The notes: a model not told the origin generated them from the sequence alone. Numbered from the stretch's first letter, positions 1 to 6,672 are shown. The stretch: DNA of 12,284 nucleotides from Desulfamplus sp. (GCA_015232935.1 JADFYT010000041.1:1-12284); one strand, 5' to 3'. Made by a program: numbers and translations.

Positions 1-211
1 CCCTGATTTCAGCATGTTCAATTTCGCTTGGCCGATTCGCGGGTGATTCAGTGTCAGGCGATAGAAAGGATGTTCCTTTCCTTGATCCGCTTGCAACCAC
101 ATCTCCATTGAAAACAATGACGCATCCTACCGGAAACTCTCCATTGTCAAGGGCTTTTTTTGCCTCGGAAAGGGCAAGTTCCATATAAGACTCATCATCT
201 AAGCATGTCAT
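1..211 (-). CDS. TadA-like nucleoside/tRNA adenosine deaminase, N-terminal part (runs off the left edge)
   Basis: Reading leftwards from an ATG whose first base is 211, about 70 codons are open to the window edge, so the gene is cut. The N-terminal segment EAKKALDNGEFPVGCVIV is typical of the cytidine/deoxycytidylate deaminase fold, especially tRNA adenosine deaminase (TadA), which makes inosine at the tRNA-Arg wobble position. The zinc/catalytic motif HAE is visible at residues 66-68, followed by I-R; the PCxxC half of the zinc site would lie outside. Compared with E. coli TadA, the stretch before HAE is about ten residues longer (residues 42-60, Ser/Pro-rich). Another nucleoside deaminase of the same fold therefore cannot be excluded. 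An AGGAG lies upstream, but about 13 nt from the ATG, which is far. The gene is divergent from the dGTPase gene across a 145-base gap. Confidence 0.75.
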   Translation of the reverse strand, partial: MTCLDDESYMELALSEAKKALDNGEFPVGCVIVFNGDVVASGSRKGTSFLSPDTESPANRPSEIEHAEIR

Positions 212-356
212 AATAAATTCCAGGCTCCTGTCAAACGCTCTGTTTTAAAAGGCTTGTTCTTTTTATCAGAAAGTTCTTTACAAAATTTGAACAGTATGCA
301 CAATGTTTTTTTGATATTTAAAATCTTTTTGACGGCTGTTTACTGTTATAAAAATT

Positions 357-1586
357 ATGGACATTACACCACACCATACTCGCAAAGATCACTCAATGAC
401 CCCTCATTCCTCTGTTTGTGGATGTGATACTCAAAATTGTGAGAAGGCATCTATTGCTGAAGCCAAAGTCTCGTCTAAAGTCAAAATCAATTCTCATGAC
501 CCCTCACATTATCCTTTGACTCAAGACAACCAGTCCATTTGCAGACGCTATCAGGATCGGGAAAAACGGTTTCTCTCAAGGCATGGTTGTCCAAGTTCAG
601 TTTCAGGTCCACGCCTGAGAGCGGAAAATGAATGCAGTATAAGGACACCGTTTCAGCTTGACAGGGACAGAATCGTATATTCAAATGCTTTCAGAAGGTT
701 GAAACACAAAACCCAGGTTTTTCTCTCTCCGCTTGGTGATCATTACAGAACCCGCCTCACCCATACCCTTGAAGTTTCTGAAATTGCACGCAATATTACA
801 AGAGCCATGCGGTTTAACGAGGATCTTGCCGAAGCAATAGCTCTTGGGCATGACCTTGGCCATACTCCTTTTGGCCATGGTGGAGAGACCGCCTTAAAAG
901 AGATATATTCCCGACATTTTTCGCATAATGCACAGAGCCTTCGTGTTGTTGACAAACTGGAGAAACGGGGGGAGGGGCTTAATCTGACCTATCAGGTAAG
1001 AGATGGCATTCTTAAACATTCAAAAGGATTCGGGGAGATAATGCCCTCGACTCCTGGCACTACAGCAACCACTGTTGAGGGAAAGATTGTAAGGATTGCT
1101 GACATTATAGCCTATCTGAACCACGATCTTGATGATGCTCTCAGAAGCAAGGTAATTACAGCGGGTGAAATTCCCTGTATTTGCAAAAAAGTGCTTGGTT
1201 GCACTCACTCAGAGAGGGCAAGAAGCATGATGCAGGATCTTATTAACAACAGCAGTGAGAAAAACGGGAAGTTTTTCCTGTATATGGGAGAGCCTACCTT
1301 TACCGCTATGACCATACTCAGGCAATTTTTGTACAACAACGTCTATCGGTCGCCTTCGGTGCACCAGGAGTTCATAAAGGCAAAAAAAGTTCTTATCGAG
1401 CTTTACAACTACTTCATGAATGATGTTGATTCTCTTCAGACAGAACTTGAAAAGATGGAGATGGCCCCGTGGGAGCCTTCTAAAAACACACTGGAACGCT
1501 CTGTCTGCGATATCATCGCAAGCATGACAGACCGTTATGCACTAGAACTTTACACAAAACTTTTTTTTCCCAGACCAAGGGTATAA
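357..1586 (+). CDS. dgt: dGTPase-like HD-domain deoxynucleoside triphosphate triphosphohydrolase
   Basis: This protein of up to 409 residues belongs to the dGTPase family, which splits dGTP (or other dNTPs) into nucleoside and triphosphate in the cytoplasm; some members protect against phage by draining dNTP pools. The family signature TPFQLDRDRIVYSNAFRRLK is at residues 97-116. The HD metal site is complete: H136 in LTHTLEV, H165-D166 in GHDLGHTPFGHGG, and D249 in VRIADIIAYLNHD. The catalytic core therefore begins near residue 65. The first 60 or so residues are an unusual extension rich in His, Ser and Cys (HH at 6-7, CGC near 21-23, C28) with no match that I recognise. Neither ATG at 357 nor the in-frame ATG at 396 has a clear ribosome binding site, and no other ATG precedes the core, so the exact start is uncertain. 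The gene stands alone; a 177-base gap separates it from the next. Confidence 0.9.
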   Translation: MDITPHHTRKDHSMTPHSSVCGCDTQNCEKASIAEAKVSSKVKINSHDPSHYPLTQDNQSICRRYQDREKRFLSRHGCPSSVSGPRLRAENECSIRTPFQLDRDRIVYSNAFRRLKHKTQVFLSPLGDHYRTRLTHTLEVSEIARNITRAMRFNEDLAEAIALGHDLGHTPFGHGGETALKEIYSRHFSHNAQSLRVVDKLEKRGEGLNLTYQVRDGILKHSKGFGEIMPSTPGTTATTVEGKIVRIADIIAYLNHDLDDALRSKVITAGEIPCICKKVLGCTHSERARSMMQDLINNSSEKNGKFFLYMGEPTFTAMTILRQFLYNNVYRSPSVHQEFIKAKKVLIELYNYFMNDVDSLQTELEKMEMAPWEPSKNTLERSVCDIIASMTDRYALELYTKLFFPRPRV

Positions 1587-1763
1587 AACAATAACTCCGC
1601 CGTTGTCCTGTCTCCTGTCTATAGACTTCCAGATTATTAAATTGATGGAAATGCTGCCGGAACCCACTGCTAAAGGGTTTGTCTCACCAAAAGACTTTTC
1701 TGGAAATCCATAATATCAATATTTAATGCTTTATCCATACAACTCGATAAAAAAGGAGGATTT

Positions 1764-2189
1764 ATGATCAACACAATGTACCATCTGCTTGAAGCTGTAG
1801 GATTTAAACATCCGCTACACCCCGCCATGATACATGTTCCAATGGGAATGGCCATTGGTGGATTTGTTTTTGCTCTTATCTTCTATCTTTTTGAAAAAAA
1901 AGAGTTTCTTCAGACCGCTTACTACTGCATCTGTCTTGGACTGGCAGGCATTTTCCCCACTGTGCTCTTTGGTTTTACCGACTGGCAGTATCGCTTTGAC
2001 GGAGAGTGGAGCACTCTTATCATAATGAAGATGATTTTTGCCGTTGCATTGACAGTATCTTTTATTCTTACCATCAAAATTACAAGGCAGGAGAAGGAAA
2101 ATCACCTTAAGGTTCTGATAATGTATATCATATGCCTTATGTTTGCTACAGGCCTTGGATTCATGGGAGGGCAGATGCTGTATGGATAA
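1764..2189 (+). CDS. DUF2231-type small integral membrane protein
   Basis: This 141-residue protein has four hydrophobic segments, roughly residues 24-43, 52-70, 87-104 and 116-135, and little soluble sequence. The N-terminal HPLHPAMIHVPMG (16-28) and the C-terminal GFMGGQMLYG match the pattern of the DUF2231 family of predicted inner-membrane proteins, whose conserved histidines are thought to bind a cofactor such as haem; the biochemical role is not established. The start is well set: AAGGAGGA lies at 1753-1760, four to five bases before the ATG. The gene overlaps the following SCO-like gene by 8 bases, so the two are probably translated together. DUF2231 proteins are often found near cytochromes and redox or copper proteins, which fits this partner, but a specific function here is inference only. 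Confidence 0.75.
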   Translation: MINTMYHLLEAVGFKHPLHPAMIHVPMGMAIGGFVFALIFYLFEKKEFLQTAYYCICLGLAGIFPTVLFGFTDWQYRFDGEWSTLIIMKMIFAVALTVSFILTIKITRQEKENHLKVLIMYIICLMFATGLGFMGGQMLYG

Positions 2190-2826
2190 GATGATAATGA
2201 GGATTCTTTCTTCTATTATAATCTGTTCCTTCTTTACGATTTTCTGCTCATTAACAATATGTTCCCCGGTGATCGCACAGGATCACGGGGAACATCAGCG
2301 TACCGAGACCGGTTCAGGGCACCAGGCATCTTCTGAACATAAAGACGCCCGGCCTGAACCAGTCAACAAAGCAGAATCAGAACATAAACATGTTCATGTT
2401 CAACCAGCAGATAATAGCAGCAACGATCCTGCACAGGAAAACCTTTTTGAAAGTGTGATATTAGACGAAAAGCTGGGTGCCAAAATTCCCCTTGATCTAT
2501 CTTTTGTTAATGAAAACGGTCAGGCTGTAAAGCTGTCAGATCTTGTTGACCGGCCGGTGCTTTTGCAGTTGGTCTTTTATCATTGCCCTCAGTCCTGCAA
2601 TTTCATGATGGCAAACCTGGCTTCTATCCTGGAGTCAGTTACATTCACACCAGGCAAGGACTACCGTATTGTTACAGTAAGTTTTGACCACGAAGATACT
2701 CCGGCAATTGCATTTTTCTATAGTCACGATCGGGCTGCCCGCATATACGACGGAGCTGACGAGGTTCACAAGACAGCGTTGGCCAAACGTATTTTAAGGT
2801 CATATCAAGGGGTAAAGGCAAAATAA
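2182..2826 (+). CDS. SCO1/SenC-like copper/thioredoxin-fold secreted protein, C-terminally shortened
   Basis: The chosen ATG at 2182 overlaps the end of the upstream gene and has GGGAGG at 2165-2170 upstream; ATGs at 2191 and 2197 are also possible. The 214-residue product starts with a signal peptide (hydrophobic residues 7-28, likely cleavage after VIA at 30-32). A His-rich linker follows (HGEH, SEHK, EHKHVHV, up to residue 73). The SCO domain begins near residue 98 (IPLDLSFVNENGQAVKLSD), with the copper motif CPQSC at 135-139 and the strand PGKDYRIVTVSFD at 157-169. SCO proteins deliver copper to the CuA site of cytochrome oxidase or act as thiol reductases. Here the family's usual continuation is missing: after EDTPAIA there is an unfamiliar stretch, then a stop. 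The W-F-L-T-G segment and the third copper ligand, a His, are absent. It may be decayed or specialised. Confidence 0.75.
   Translation: MDKMIMRILSSIIICSFFTIFCSLTICSPVIAQDHGEHQRTETGSGHQASSEHKDARPEPVNKAESEHKHVHVQPADNSSNDPAQENLFESVILDEKLGAKIPLDLSFVNENGQAVKLSDLVDRPVLLQLVFYHCPQSCNFMMANLASILESVTFTPGKDYRIVTVSFDHEDTPAIAFFYSHDRAARIYDGADEVHKTALAKRILRSYQGVKAK
2259..2295 (+). repeat. Inverted repeat (hairpin) inside the SCO-like signal-peptide coding region
   Basis: ATGTTCCCCGGTGATC (2259-2274) is followed after six bases (GCACAG) by GATCACGGGGAACAT (2281-2295). The arms are complementary over 15 pairs with a single bulged G. The hairpin lies about 80 bases after the start codon and covers the codons for the end of the signal peptide and its cleavage site. 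There is no T tract, so it is not an ordinary terminator; a role in message stability or in slowing translation during export is possible but unproven. Confidence 0.6.
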
Positions 2827-2833
2827 ACTTTCA

Positions 2834-2850
2834 TGGCCGTTGTGTGGCCA
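2834..2850. promoter_or_regulatory. Candidate TetR operator 1 (upstream of tetR)
   Basis: TGGCCGTTGTGTGGCCA is a 17-base sequence with 5-bp inverted ends (TGGCC/GGCCA), lying in the 33-base gap just before the tetR reading frame. Its GTTGT core and TGGC/GCCA ends recur at 3647-3664 in front of the operon genes (on the opposite strand), which suggests a shared binding site. The call rests on this similarity alone; it could instead be a small RNA hairpin after the SCO-like gene. Confidence 0.35.
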
Positions 2851-2859
2851 CCCTGAATC

Positions 2860-3606
2860 ATGGAAATCAGAATGGATTTTTATGGTAAAATAAAGAGATG
2901 GATTTTAAATAATATGAAATACACGGAGTTTAAAAAGATAATCGACAGCTTTGGATCTGAAATTTACAGAGAGGTTTTTCAGGAGAATCAGGAAAATATC
3001 AGGATCAAAAAAGAAAAAACTGCCGTGAAAAATTTTGAAAAAATATTTGATGCTGTATTCCAGATCACCTATGAAAAGGGATTTCAGGCCATGACCATGC
3101 GTGATCTGAGCAGGTGCACAAACATGAGCCTGGGATCTTTATACACATATTTTGCAAGCAAGGAGGAGCTGCTTGCGATTATACACAGGCAGGGTGCCTC
3201 AATGATCAGAAATGTCTTTGAAAAATTCCATAATCCTGATGACCCGCCCCTGGAGCAGCTCCGTTCAGTCATAAAAGTGCACCTCTTTTTGAGTGAAGCC
3301 TCCCGCCCCTGGTTCTATTTTACTTTTATGGAGGCAAAAAACCTGAATGCCGAACACAGAAACACGGTACTCTCAATGGAGGAGTCCACAGAAAACAGGC
3401 TTGTGGCCATCCTTGAGCAAGGAGAGAGACAGGGGATATTTCGCAGGCTGAACCATCAGCTTACCGCAAGCATCATAAAGGCGATGCAGCAGGACTGGTA
3501 TCTGAAGCGTTGGAAATATAAAAAAAGGAAGATTTCTGTTGATGATTACGCTGGCTATGTTCTTGGGTTTACAGAATCTTTCTGCCTTAATGAAAAACAG
3601 CTTTGA
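2860..3606 (+). CDS. TetR/AcrR-family transcriptional regulator of the adjacent acyl-CoA operon
   Basis: The protein has up to 248 residues. A TetR-type helix-turn-helix domain is at about residues 59-104: KIFDAVFQITYEKGFQAMTM, then RDLSRCTNMSLGSLYTYFASKEELL, with the typical SLYTYFxSKEEL recognition-helix end. The rest is a helical ligand-binding domain with no motif that identifies the effector. The first 55 residues are longer than in most TetR proteins. ATG 2860 has no clear ribosome binding site; ATG 2914 (residue 19, MKYTEF) is an equally plausible start. The gene lies directly upstream of, and in the same direction as, the phosphotransferase/dehydrogenase genes, so control of that operon in response to an acyl-CoA is the natural inference, as in FadR/PsrA-like TetR regulators. 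Candidate operators lie on both sides of the gene. Confidence 0.85.
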   Translation: MEIRMDFYGKIKRWILNNMKYTEFKKIIDSFGSEIYREVFQENQENIRIKKEKTAVKNFEKIFDAVFQITYEKGFQAMTMRDLSRCTNMSLGSLYTYFASKEELLAIIHRQGASMIRNVFEKFHNPDDPPLEQLRSVIKVHLFLSEASRPWFYFTFMEAKNLNAEHRNTVLSMEESTENRLVAILEQGERQGIFRRLNHQLTASIIKAMQQDWYLKRWKYKKRKISVDDYAGYVLGFTESFCLNEKQL

Positions 3607-3626
3607 TCCTTGATGGCTGTAATCAT

Positions 3627-3686
3627 GAGACTTTCATTTTTAGTTGTGGCGGGACAACCTGCCATGCGTGTTTATGTGAAAGTCTC
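3627..3686. repeat. Long nested inverted repeat in the tetR-phosphotransferase gap
   Basis: GAGACTTTCA (3627-3636) and TGAAAGTCTC (3677-3686) are perfect 10-bp inverted copies. Inside them lies a second stem, TGGCGGG/CCTGCCA (3647-3653 and 3658-3664, one G-U pair) with loop ACAA. Transcribed, this would give a two-part stem-loop after the tetR stop codon. No T run follows directly, so it is not a standard terminator. It may be an mRNA structure, or paired protein binding sites upstream of the operon. Confidence 0.5.
3647..3664. promoter_or_regulatory. Candidate TetR operator 2
   Basis: TGGCGGGACAACCTGCCA is an imperfect palindrome with TGGC/GCCA ends. Its reverse strand carries the same GTTGT core as candidate operator 1 upstream of tetR. 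It lies about 100 bases before the phosphotransferase start, a reasonable place for a repressor site, and coincides with the inner stem of the larger inverted repeat. Confidence 0.35.
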
Positions 3687-3716
3687 TTGAACTATCTGTA
3701 ATTATAGGGCTTTTTT

Positions 3717-3729
3717 TTGGTTGTGTCCA
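3717..3729. promoter_or_regulatory. Possible weak operator half-site 3
   Basis: TTGGTTGTGTCCA has TGG/CCA ends around the same GTTGTGT string found in candidate operator 1. It follows a run of eight T and sits 32 bases before the phosphotransferase ATG. A further GTTGTG occurs at 3643-3648. Low confidence, because such a short motif can recur by chance. Confidence 0.2.
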
Positions 3730-3761
3730 TCGGGGCATGGCTGTTATAAGGGAGATAAAAA

Positions 3762-4883
3762 ATGACAATAAAAGATGAGGCTGTAAAAGTCAGGCAGGGC
3801 GAAGAGCTCAATATTGAAGCTGTTGAAAAATTTATCAAGGAGAATATTCCGGATCTTTGCGGCTCTCTTGAGGTTGAACAATATCCTGGCGGTTTTTCCA
3901 ATTTGACATATCTTGTAAAACTTAAGGATTCTGTCAGCGGAATGACTCGTGAAATGGTGCTCAGAAGACCGCCAATCGGAGCAAAGATTAAATCTGCCCA
4001 TGACATGGTAAGGGAGTACAGGATACTCAGCTCAATCTATCCCGTGTTTCCCTATTGCCCCAAACCTCTTGCATGTTCTGAGGATGAGTCCATCATGGGA
4101 TGTTCTTTTTATGTGATGGAGAAGATATCAGGCATAATCTTGAGAAAAGACATACCATCCGGCCTTGATTTTTCTCCGGCACAGGTGCGTCAACTTTGCG
4201 AAAAACTTGTTGATCTTCACCTTGATCTGCATGCCATTGACGTAAAGGCAACCGGCCTTGATTTTATCGGAAAACCTCAAGGATATGTGGAACGACAGGT
4301 TAAAGGGTGGTCAGAGAGGTACAGAAAGGCAAAAACTCCTGATGCCCCTGATTTTGAAACGGTGATATCATGGCTTGAGGATAAAAAACAGCCTGATACT
4401 GATCGACCCGCACTTATCCATAACGATTACAAGTTTGATAATGTTGTGCTTCATCCTGATGTGATGCTTCCTGCCGATATGTCTAAAAATTCTGACAAAC
4501 CGGTTGAGATTATAGGTGTGCTGGATTGGGAGATGGCGACTTGCGGGGATCCTCTTATGGATCTTGGCAGCTCGCTCGCCTACTGGGTGGAAAAAGATGA
4601 TCCTCCAGAGAGCCAGGCTCTTCGCTCCATGCCAACATACATTGATGGTGCCATGACCCGCCGCGAGATAGTCGAAAGATATGGCCAAAAGAGCGGCAGG
4701 GATATGGAGAACTTTGATTTTTACTACTGCTTCGGACTGTTTCGTCTTGCTGTTATTGCCCAGCAGATTTACAAGCGGTTCCACCAGGGATTTACAAAGG
4801 ACAAAAGGTTCGGGATGCTTGTTTTCGCTGTAAAATTGCTGGAAAATATGGCTCTTAAGGTTATGGAACAGTCAAAGCTGTAA
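3762..4883 (+). CDS. ACAD10/11-type (LvaA-like) phosphotransferase, probable hydroxyacyl-CoA kinase
   Basis: This 373-residue protein has the aminoglycoside-phosphotransferase/choline-kinase fold (PF01636 type) and most resembles the kinase domain of ACAD10/ACAD11 and bacterial LvaA. The N-terminal lobe has QYPGGFSNLTYLV (40-52), a nucleotide-binding loop, then MVLRRPP (65-71) with the usual REYRIL (84-89) glutamate helix. The catalytic loop is HNDYKFDN (220-227; D222 and N227), and the metal-binding motif is GVLDWEMATCGDPLMDLG (252-269; D255). A loop of about 15 residues between them is longer than usual. Enzymes of this group phosphorylate the 4-hydroxyl of hydroxyacyl-CoAs so that it can be eliminated. 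The start is supported by AGGGAG eight bases before the ATG. It is the first gene of a three-gene run and has an acyl-CoA oxidation partner next door. The exact substrate is not visible in the sequence. Confidence 0.85.
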   Translation: MTIKDEAVKVRQGEELNIEAVEKFIKENIPDLCGSLEVEQYPGGFSNLTYLVKLKDSVSGMTREMVLRRPPIGAKIKSAHDMVREYRILSSIYPVFPYCPKPLACSEDESIMGCSFYVMEKISGIILRKDIPSGLDFSPAQVRQLCEKLVDLHLDLHAIDVKATGLDFIGKPQGYVERQVKGWSERYRKAKTPDAPDFETVISWLEDKKQPDTDRPALIHNDYKFDNVVLHPDVMLPADMSKNSDKPVEIIGVLDWEMATCGDPLMDLGSSLAYWVEKDDPPESQALRSMPTYIDGAMTRREIVERYGQKSGRDMENFDFYYCFGLFRLAVIAQQIYKRFHQGFTKDKRFGMLVFAVKLLENMALKVMEQSKL

Positions 4884-4917
4884 TAATTTTTTTTGAACAT
4901 TCAACAGGAGAGTTGAT

Positions 4918-5853
4918 ATGAAAGTAGAAGATATCAAGAAAATATTGATTGTGGGCGGTGGAACCATGGGACAGCAGACAGCCCTTATATGTGCTCTGCA
5001 TGGTTATGATGTTGTGATGTATGATATCTCGATGGAGATTCTGGAAAAGGGATTTGCAAGGGTTGCGAAGAACAGCGTCAGGCTGACCGCTTCCGGTCTT
5101 TGCACAAAAGAGGCGGCAGATGCCGCACTTCCAAGAATATCATTGACAGACAATCCTGAAACCGCGGCAGACAATGTTGATTTTGTCATTGAATCCGTGC
5201 CCGAGGATCCAGAACTTAAAGGCCGTATTTTTGCCATGTTTCATGAACTTTGCAAACCAGAAGCAATCTTTACAACAAACACCTCGACTCTTGTGCCTTC
5301 AATGTTTGCCCATGCGGTTGGGCGGCCGGACAAGTTCTGTGCCTTCCACTTCCATGATATCTCCATGACAAAAATAGTGGATGTAATGCCGCATCCGGGC
5401 ACATCTGCTGAAACCACAGAGACTGTAAGAGGATTTGCCGCAAGGATCGGACAGGTTCCAATAATGCTCCATACAGAGAACAACGGGTATGTTTTCAATA
5501 ACATGCTTATGGCGTGTCTTGATTCCGCCTTGACCCTTGCGACAAGAAAGGTCGCTTCAATAGAGGATATTGACCGTTCCTGGATGGGAGTTCTTCATAC
5601 CCCGCTTGGCCCTTTTGGAATGATTGACAGCATCGGGCTGGATACAGTATGGAAAGTCACGGATTTCTGGGCACAGACTCGTCAGGATAAAAAGGCTATT
5701 GCAAATGCTCTGTTTTTAAAAGAGCATGTGGATGAGGGGAGGCTTGGCATCAAGGTTGGCAAAGGGTTCTATGACTATCCTGAACCCGCCTACGCAAAAA
5801 AGGATTTTCTGGAACCTGCAAAACAAGAAAACAAACTAAAAAACGGGGAGTAA
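4918..5853 (+). CDS. 3-hydroxyacyl-CoA dehydrogenase (NAD-dependent)
   Basis: This 311-residue single-function enzyme, close to the usual length of short 3-hydroxyacyl-CoA dehydrogenases, oxidises (3S)-hydroxyacyl-CoA to 3-ketoacyl-CoA with NAD. The Rossmann motif ILIVGGGTMG (9-18) is followed by an acidic residue at the end of the second strand (MYD, D36), which points to NAD rather than NADP. The conserved IESVPEDPELK (91-101), TNTSTL (120-125) and active-site FHFHDI (143-148, catalytic H144) are present. The usual dyad partner in LVEV is replaced by Asp (IVDV, D155), in the IVDVMPHPGTS version seen in one subfamily. The C-terminal helical domain includes TPLGPFGMIDSIGLD (228-242) and GRLGIKVGKGFYDY (274-287). 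AGGAGAG precedes the ATG; the gap to the upstream kinase is 34 bases and only 4 bases separate it from the SDR gene, so one operon is likely. Confidence 0.9.
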   Translation: MKVEDIKKILIVGGGTMGQQTALICALHGYDVVMYDISMEILEKGFARVAKNSVRLTASGLCTKEAADAALPRISLTDNPETAADNVDFVIESVPEDPELKGRIFAMFHELCKPEAIFTTNTSTLVPSMFAHAVGRPDKFCAFHFHDISMTKIVDVMPHPGTSAETTETVRGFAARIGQVPIMLHTENNGYVFNNMLMACLDSALTLATRKVASIEDIDRSWMGVLHTPLGPFGMIDSIGLDTVWKVTDFWAQTRQDKKAIANALFLKEHVDEGRLGIKVGKGFYDYPEPAYAKKDFLEPAKQENKLKNGE

Positions 5854-5857
5854 AAAT

Positions 5858-6616
5858 ATGGAACAGTTTTCACTTAAAGGAAAGACCGCACTGATTACAG
5901 GTGCGAGCCGCGGCATAGGAGAGGCTATCTCTTGCCTTCTGGCACAGCAGGGAGCATTTTGTATTCTTGTCAGCAGAAAGGCTGATGATCTTGCAATTGT
6001 GGAAAACGAGATCAGATCAAAGGGGGGAAGTGCGGTATCTGTCGCCTGCAATGTGGGCAGCATGGATCAGATAAAGGAATTGATGGCACATGTTGAGGAA
6101 AAATATGGAAGACTCGATATCCTGATAAACAATGCGGCCGCAAATCCATATTTTGGAGAGATGATAAACGCCGAAGAGTGGGCATGGGACAAGACAAATG
6201 ATGTCAATCTCAAGGGGCCTTTTTTCATGATTCAGCATGCATCAAGGCTTATGAAGAAAAACAGCGGCGGTTCGATTGTCAATGTCTCATCCGTCAATGG
6301 AGTGCAGCCTGCACTGTTTCAGGGGATATATTCAATCACCAAAGCCGGTCTTATAACCATGACCCGTGCCTGTGCAAGAGAACTTGCACCTCACAATATC
6401 AGGGTAAACGCCTTGCTTCCAGGTCTTACAGATACCAAATTTGCAAGTGCGATTACCAAGAATGAGGATATCAAGAATCTTATATTGCCCCAGATTCCAA
6501 TGGGACGCATTGCGACTCCCGAAGAGATGGCACCGGCAGTACTCTATCTTGTTTCTGATGCGGCATCTTACACTACCGGCATCTGTCTTGCATGTGATGG
6601 CGGAATGCTTTGTTGA
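5858..6616 (+). CDS. Short-chain dehydrogenase/reductase (SDR, FabG/DHRS4-like)
   Basis: This classical SDR has 252 residues. The cofactor motif TGASRGIG is at 14-21, with SRK at 39-41 after the second strand; a basic residue there favours NADP(H). NNAA is at 91-94. The catalytic residues are S145 (VNVSS), Y158 and K162 (YSITK), with N117 (NDVNLKG) completing the tetrad. The C-terminal GICLACDGG is the usual family ending. FabG-like proteins reduce or oxidise keto/hydroxy groups on acyl thioesters. In this setting it may act on a 4-keto/4-hydroxyacyl-CoA, as LvaD does in levulinate use, or on another carbonyl; the sequence cannot decide. It is the last gene of the run: GGGGAG at the end of the upstream gene serves as ribosome binding site and the stop-to-start gap is 4 bases. 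A T-tailed hairpin follows. Confidence 0.88.
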   Translation: MEQFSLKGKTALITGASRGIGEAISCLLAQQGAFCILVSRKADDLAIVENEIRSKGGSAVSVACNVGSMDQIKELMAHVEEKYGRLDILINNAAANPYFGEMINAEEWAWDKTNDVNLKGPFFMIQHASRLMKKNSGGSIVNVSSVNGVQPALFQGIYSITKAGLITMTRACARELAPHNIRVNALLPGLTDTKFASAITKNEDIKNLILPQIPMGRIATPEEMAPAVLYLVSDAASYTTGICLACDGGMLC

Positions 6617-6635
6617 TTTTTGATTAAATACCTGT

Positions 6636-6660
6636 TGAGCCTGCCCCTTGCTCATTTTTT
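6636..6660 (+). terminator. Probable rho-independent terminator of the acyl-CoA operon
   Basis: TGAGC (6636-6640) and GCTCA (6650-6654) form a 5-bp stem around a 9-base loop, directly followed by six T (6655-6660), 20 bases after the SDR stop. An alternative stem CCCCTT/AAGGGG (6644-6649 and 6665-6670) overlaps it. The site lies between convergent genes; on the minus strand neither stem is followed by a T run, so termination of the kinase operon is less clear. The stem is short, hence moderate confidence. Confidence 0.5.
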
Positions 6661-6672
6661 AAAAAAGGGGTT

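Noticed and set aside
311..352. Possible sigma-70 promoter for the dGTPase gene (TTGACG at 329-334, TATAAA at 347-352)
   Set aside because: The spacing is only 12 bases and the second box touches the start codon; other pairings in this AT-rich gap are no better.
1661..1679. AACCC/GGGTT stem in the gap after the dGTPase gene as a terminator
   Set aside because: Only five pairs and no following T tract.
2143..2181. Upstream ATG at 2143 as the start of the SCO-like gene
   Set aside because: It would place 13 non-signal residues before the signal peptide, deep inside the preceding gene, without a ribosome binding site; ATG 2182 fits a stop-start overlap.
4368..4784. 138-codon open frame on the minus strand inside the phosphotransferase gene
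   Set aside because: It lies opposite conserved catalytic motifs of a clear gene and its product has no recognisable feature.
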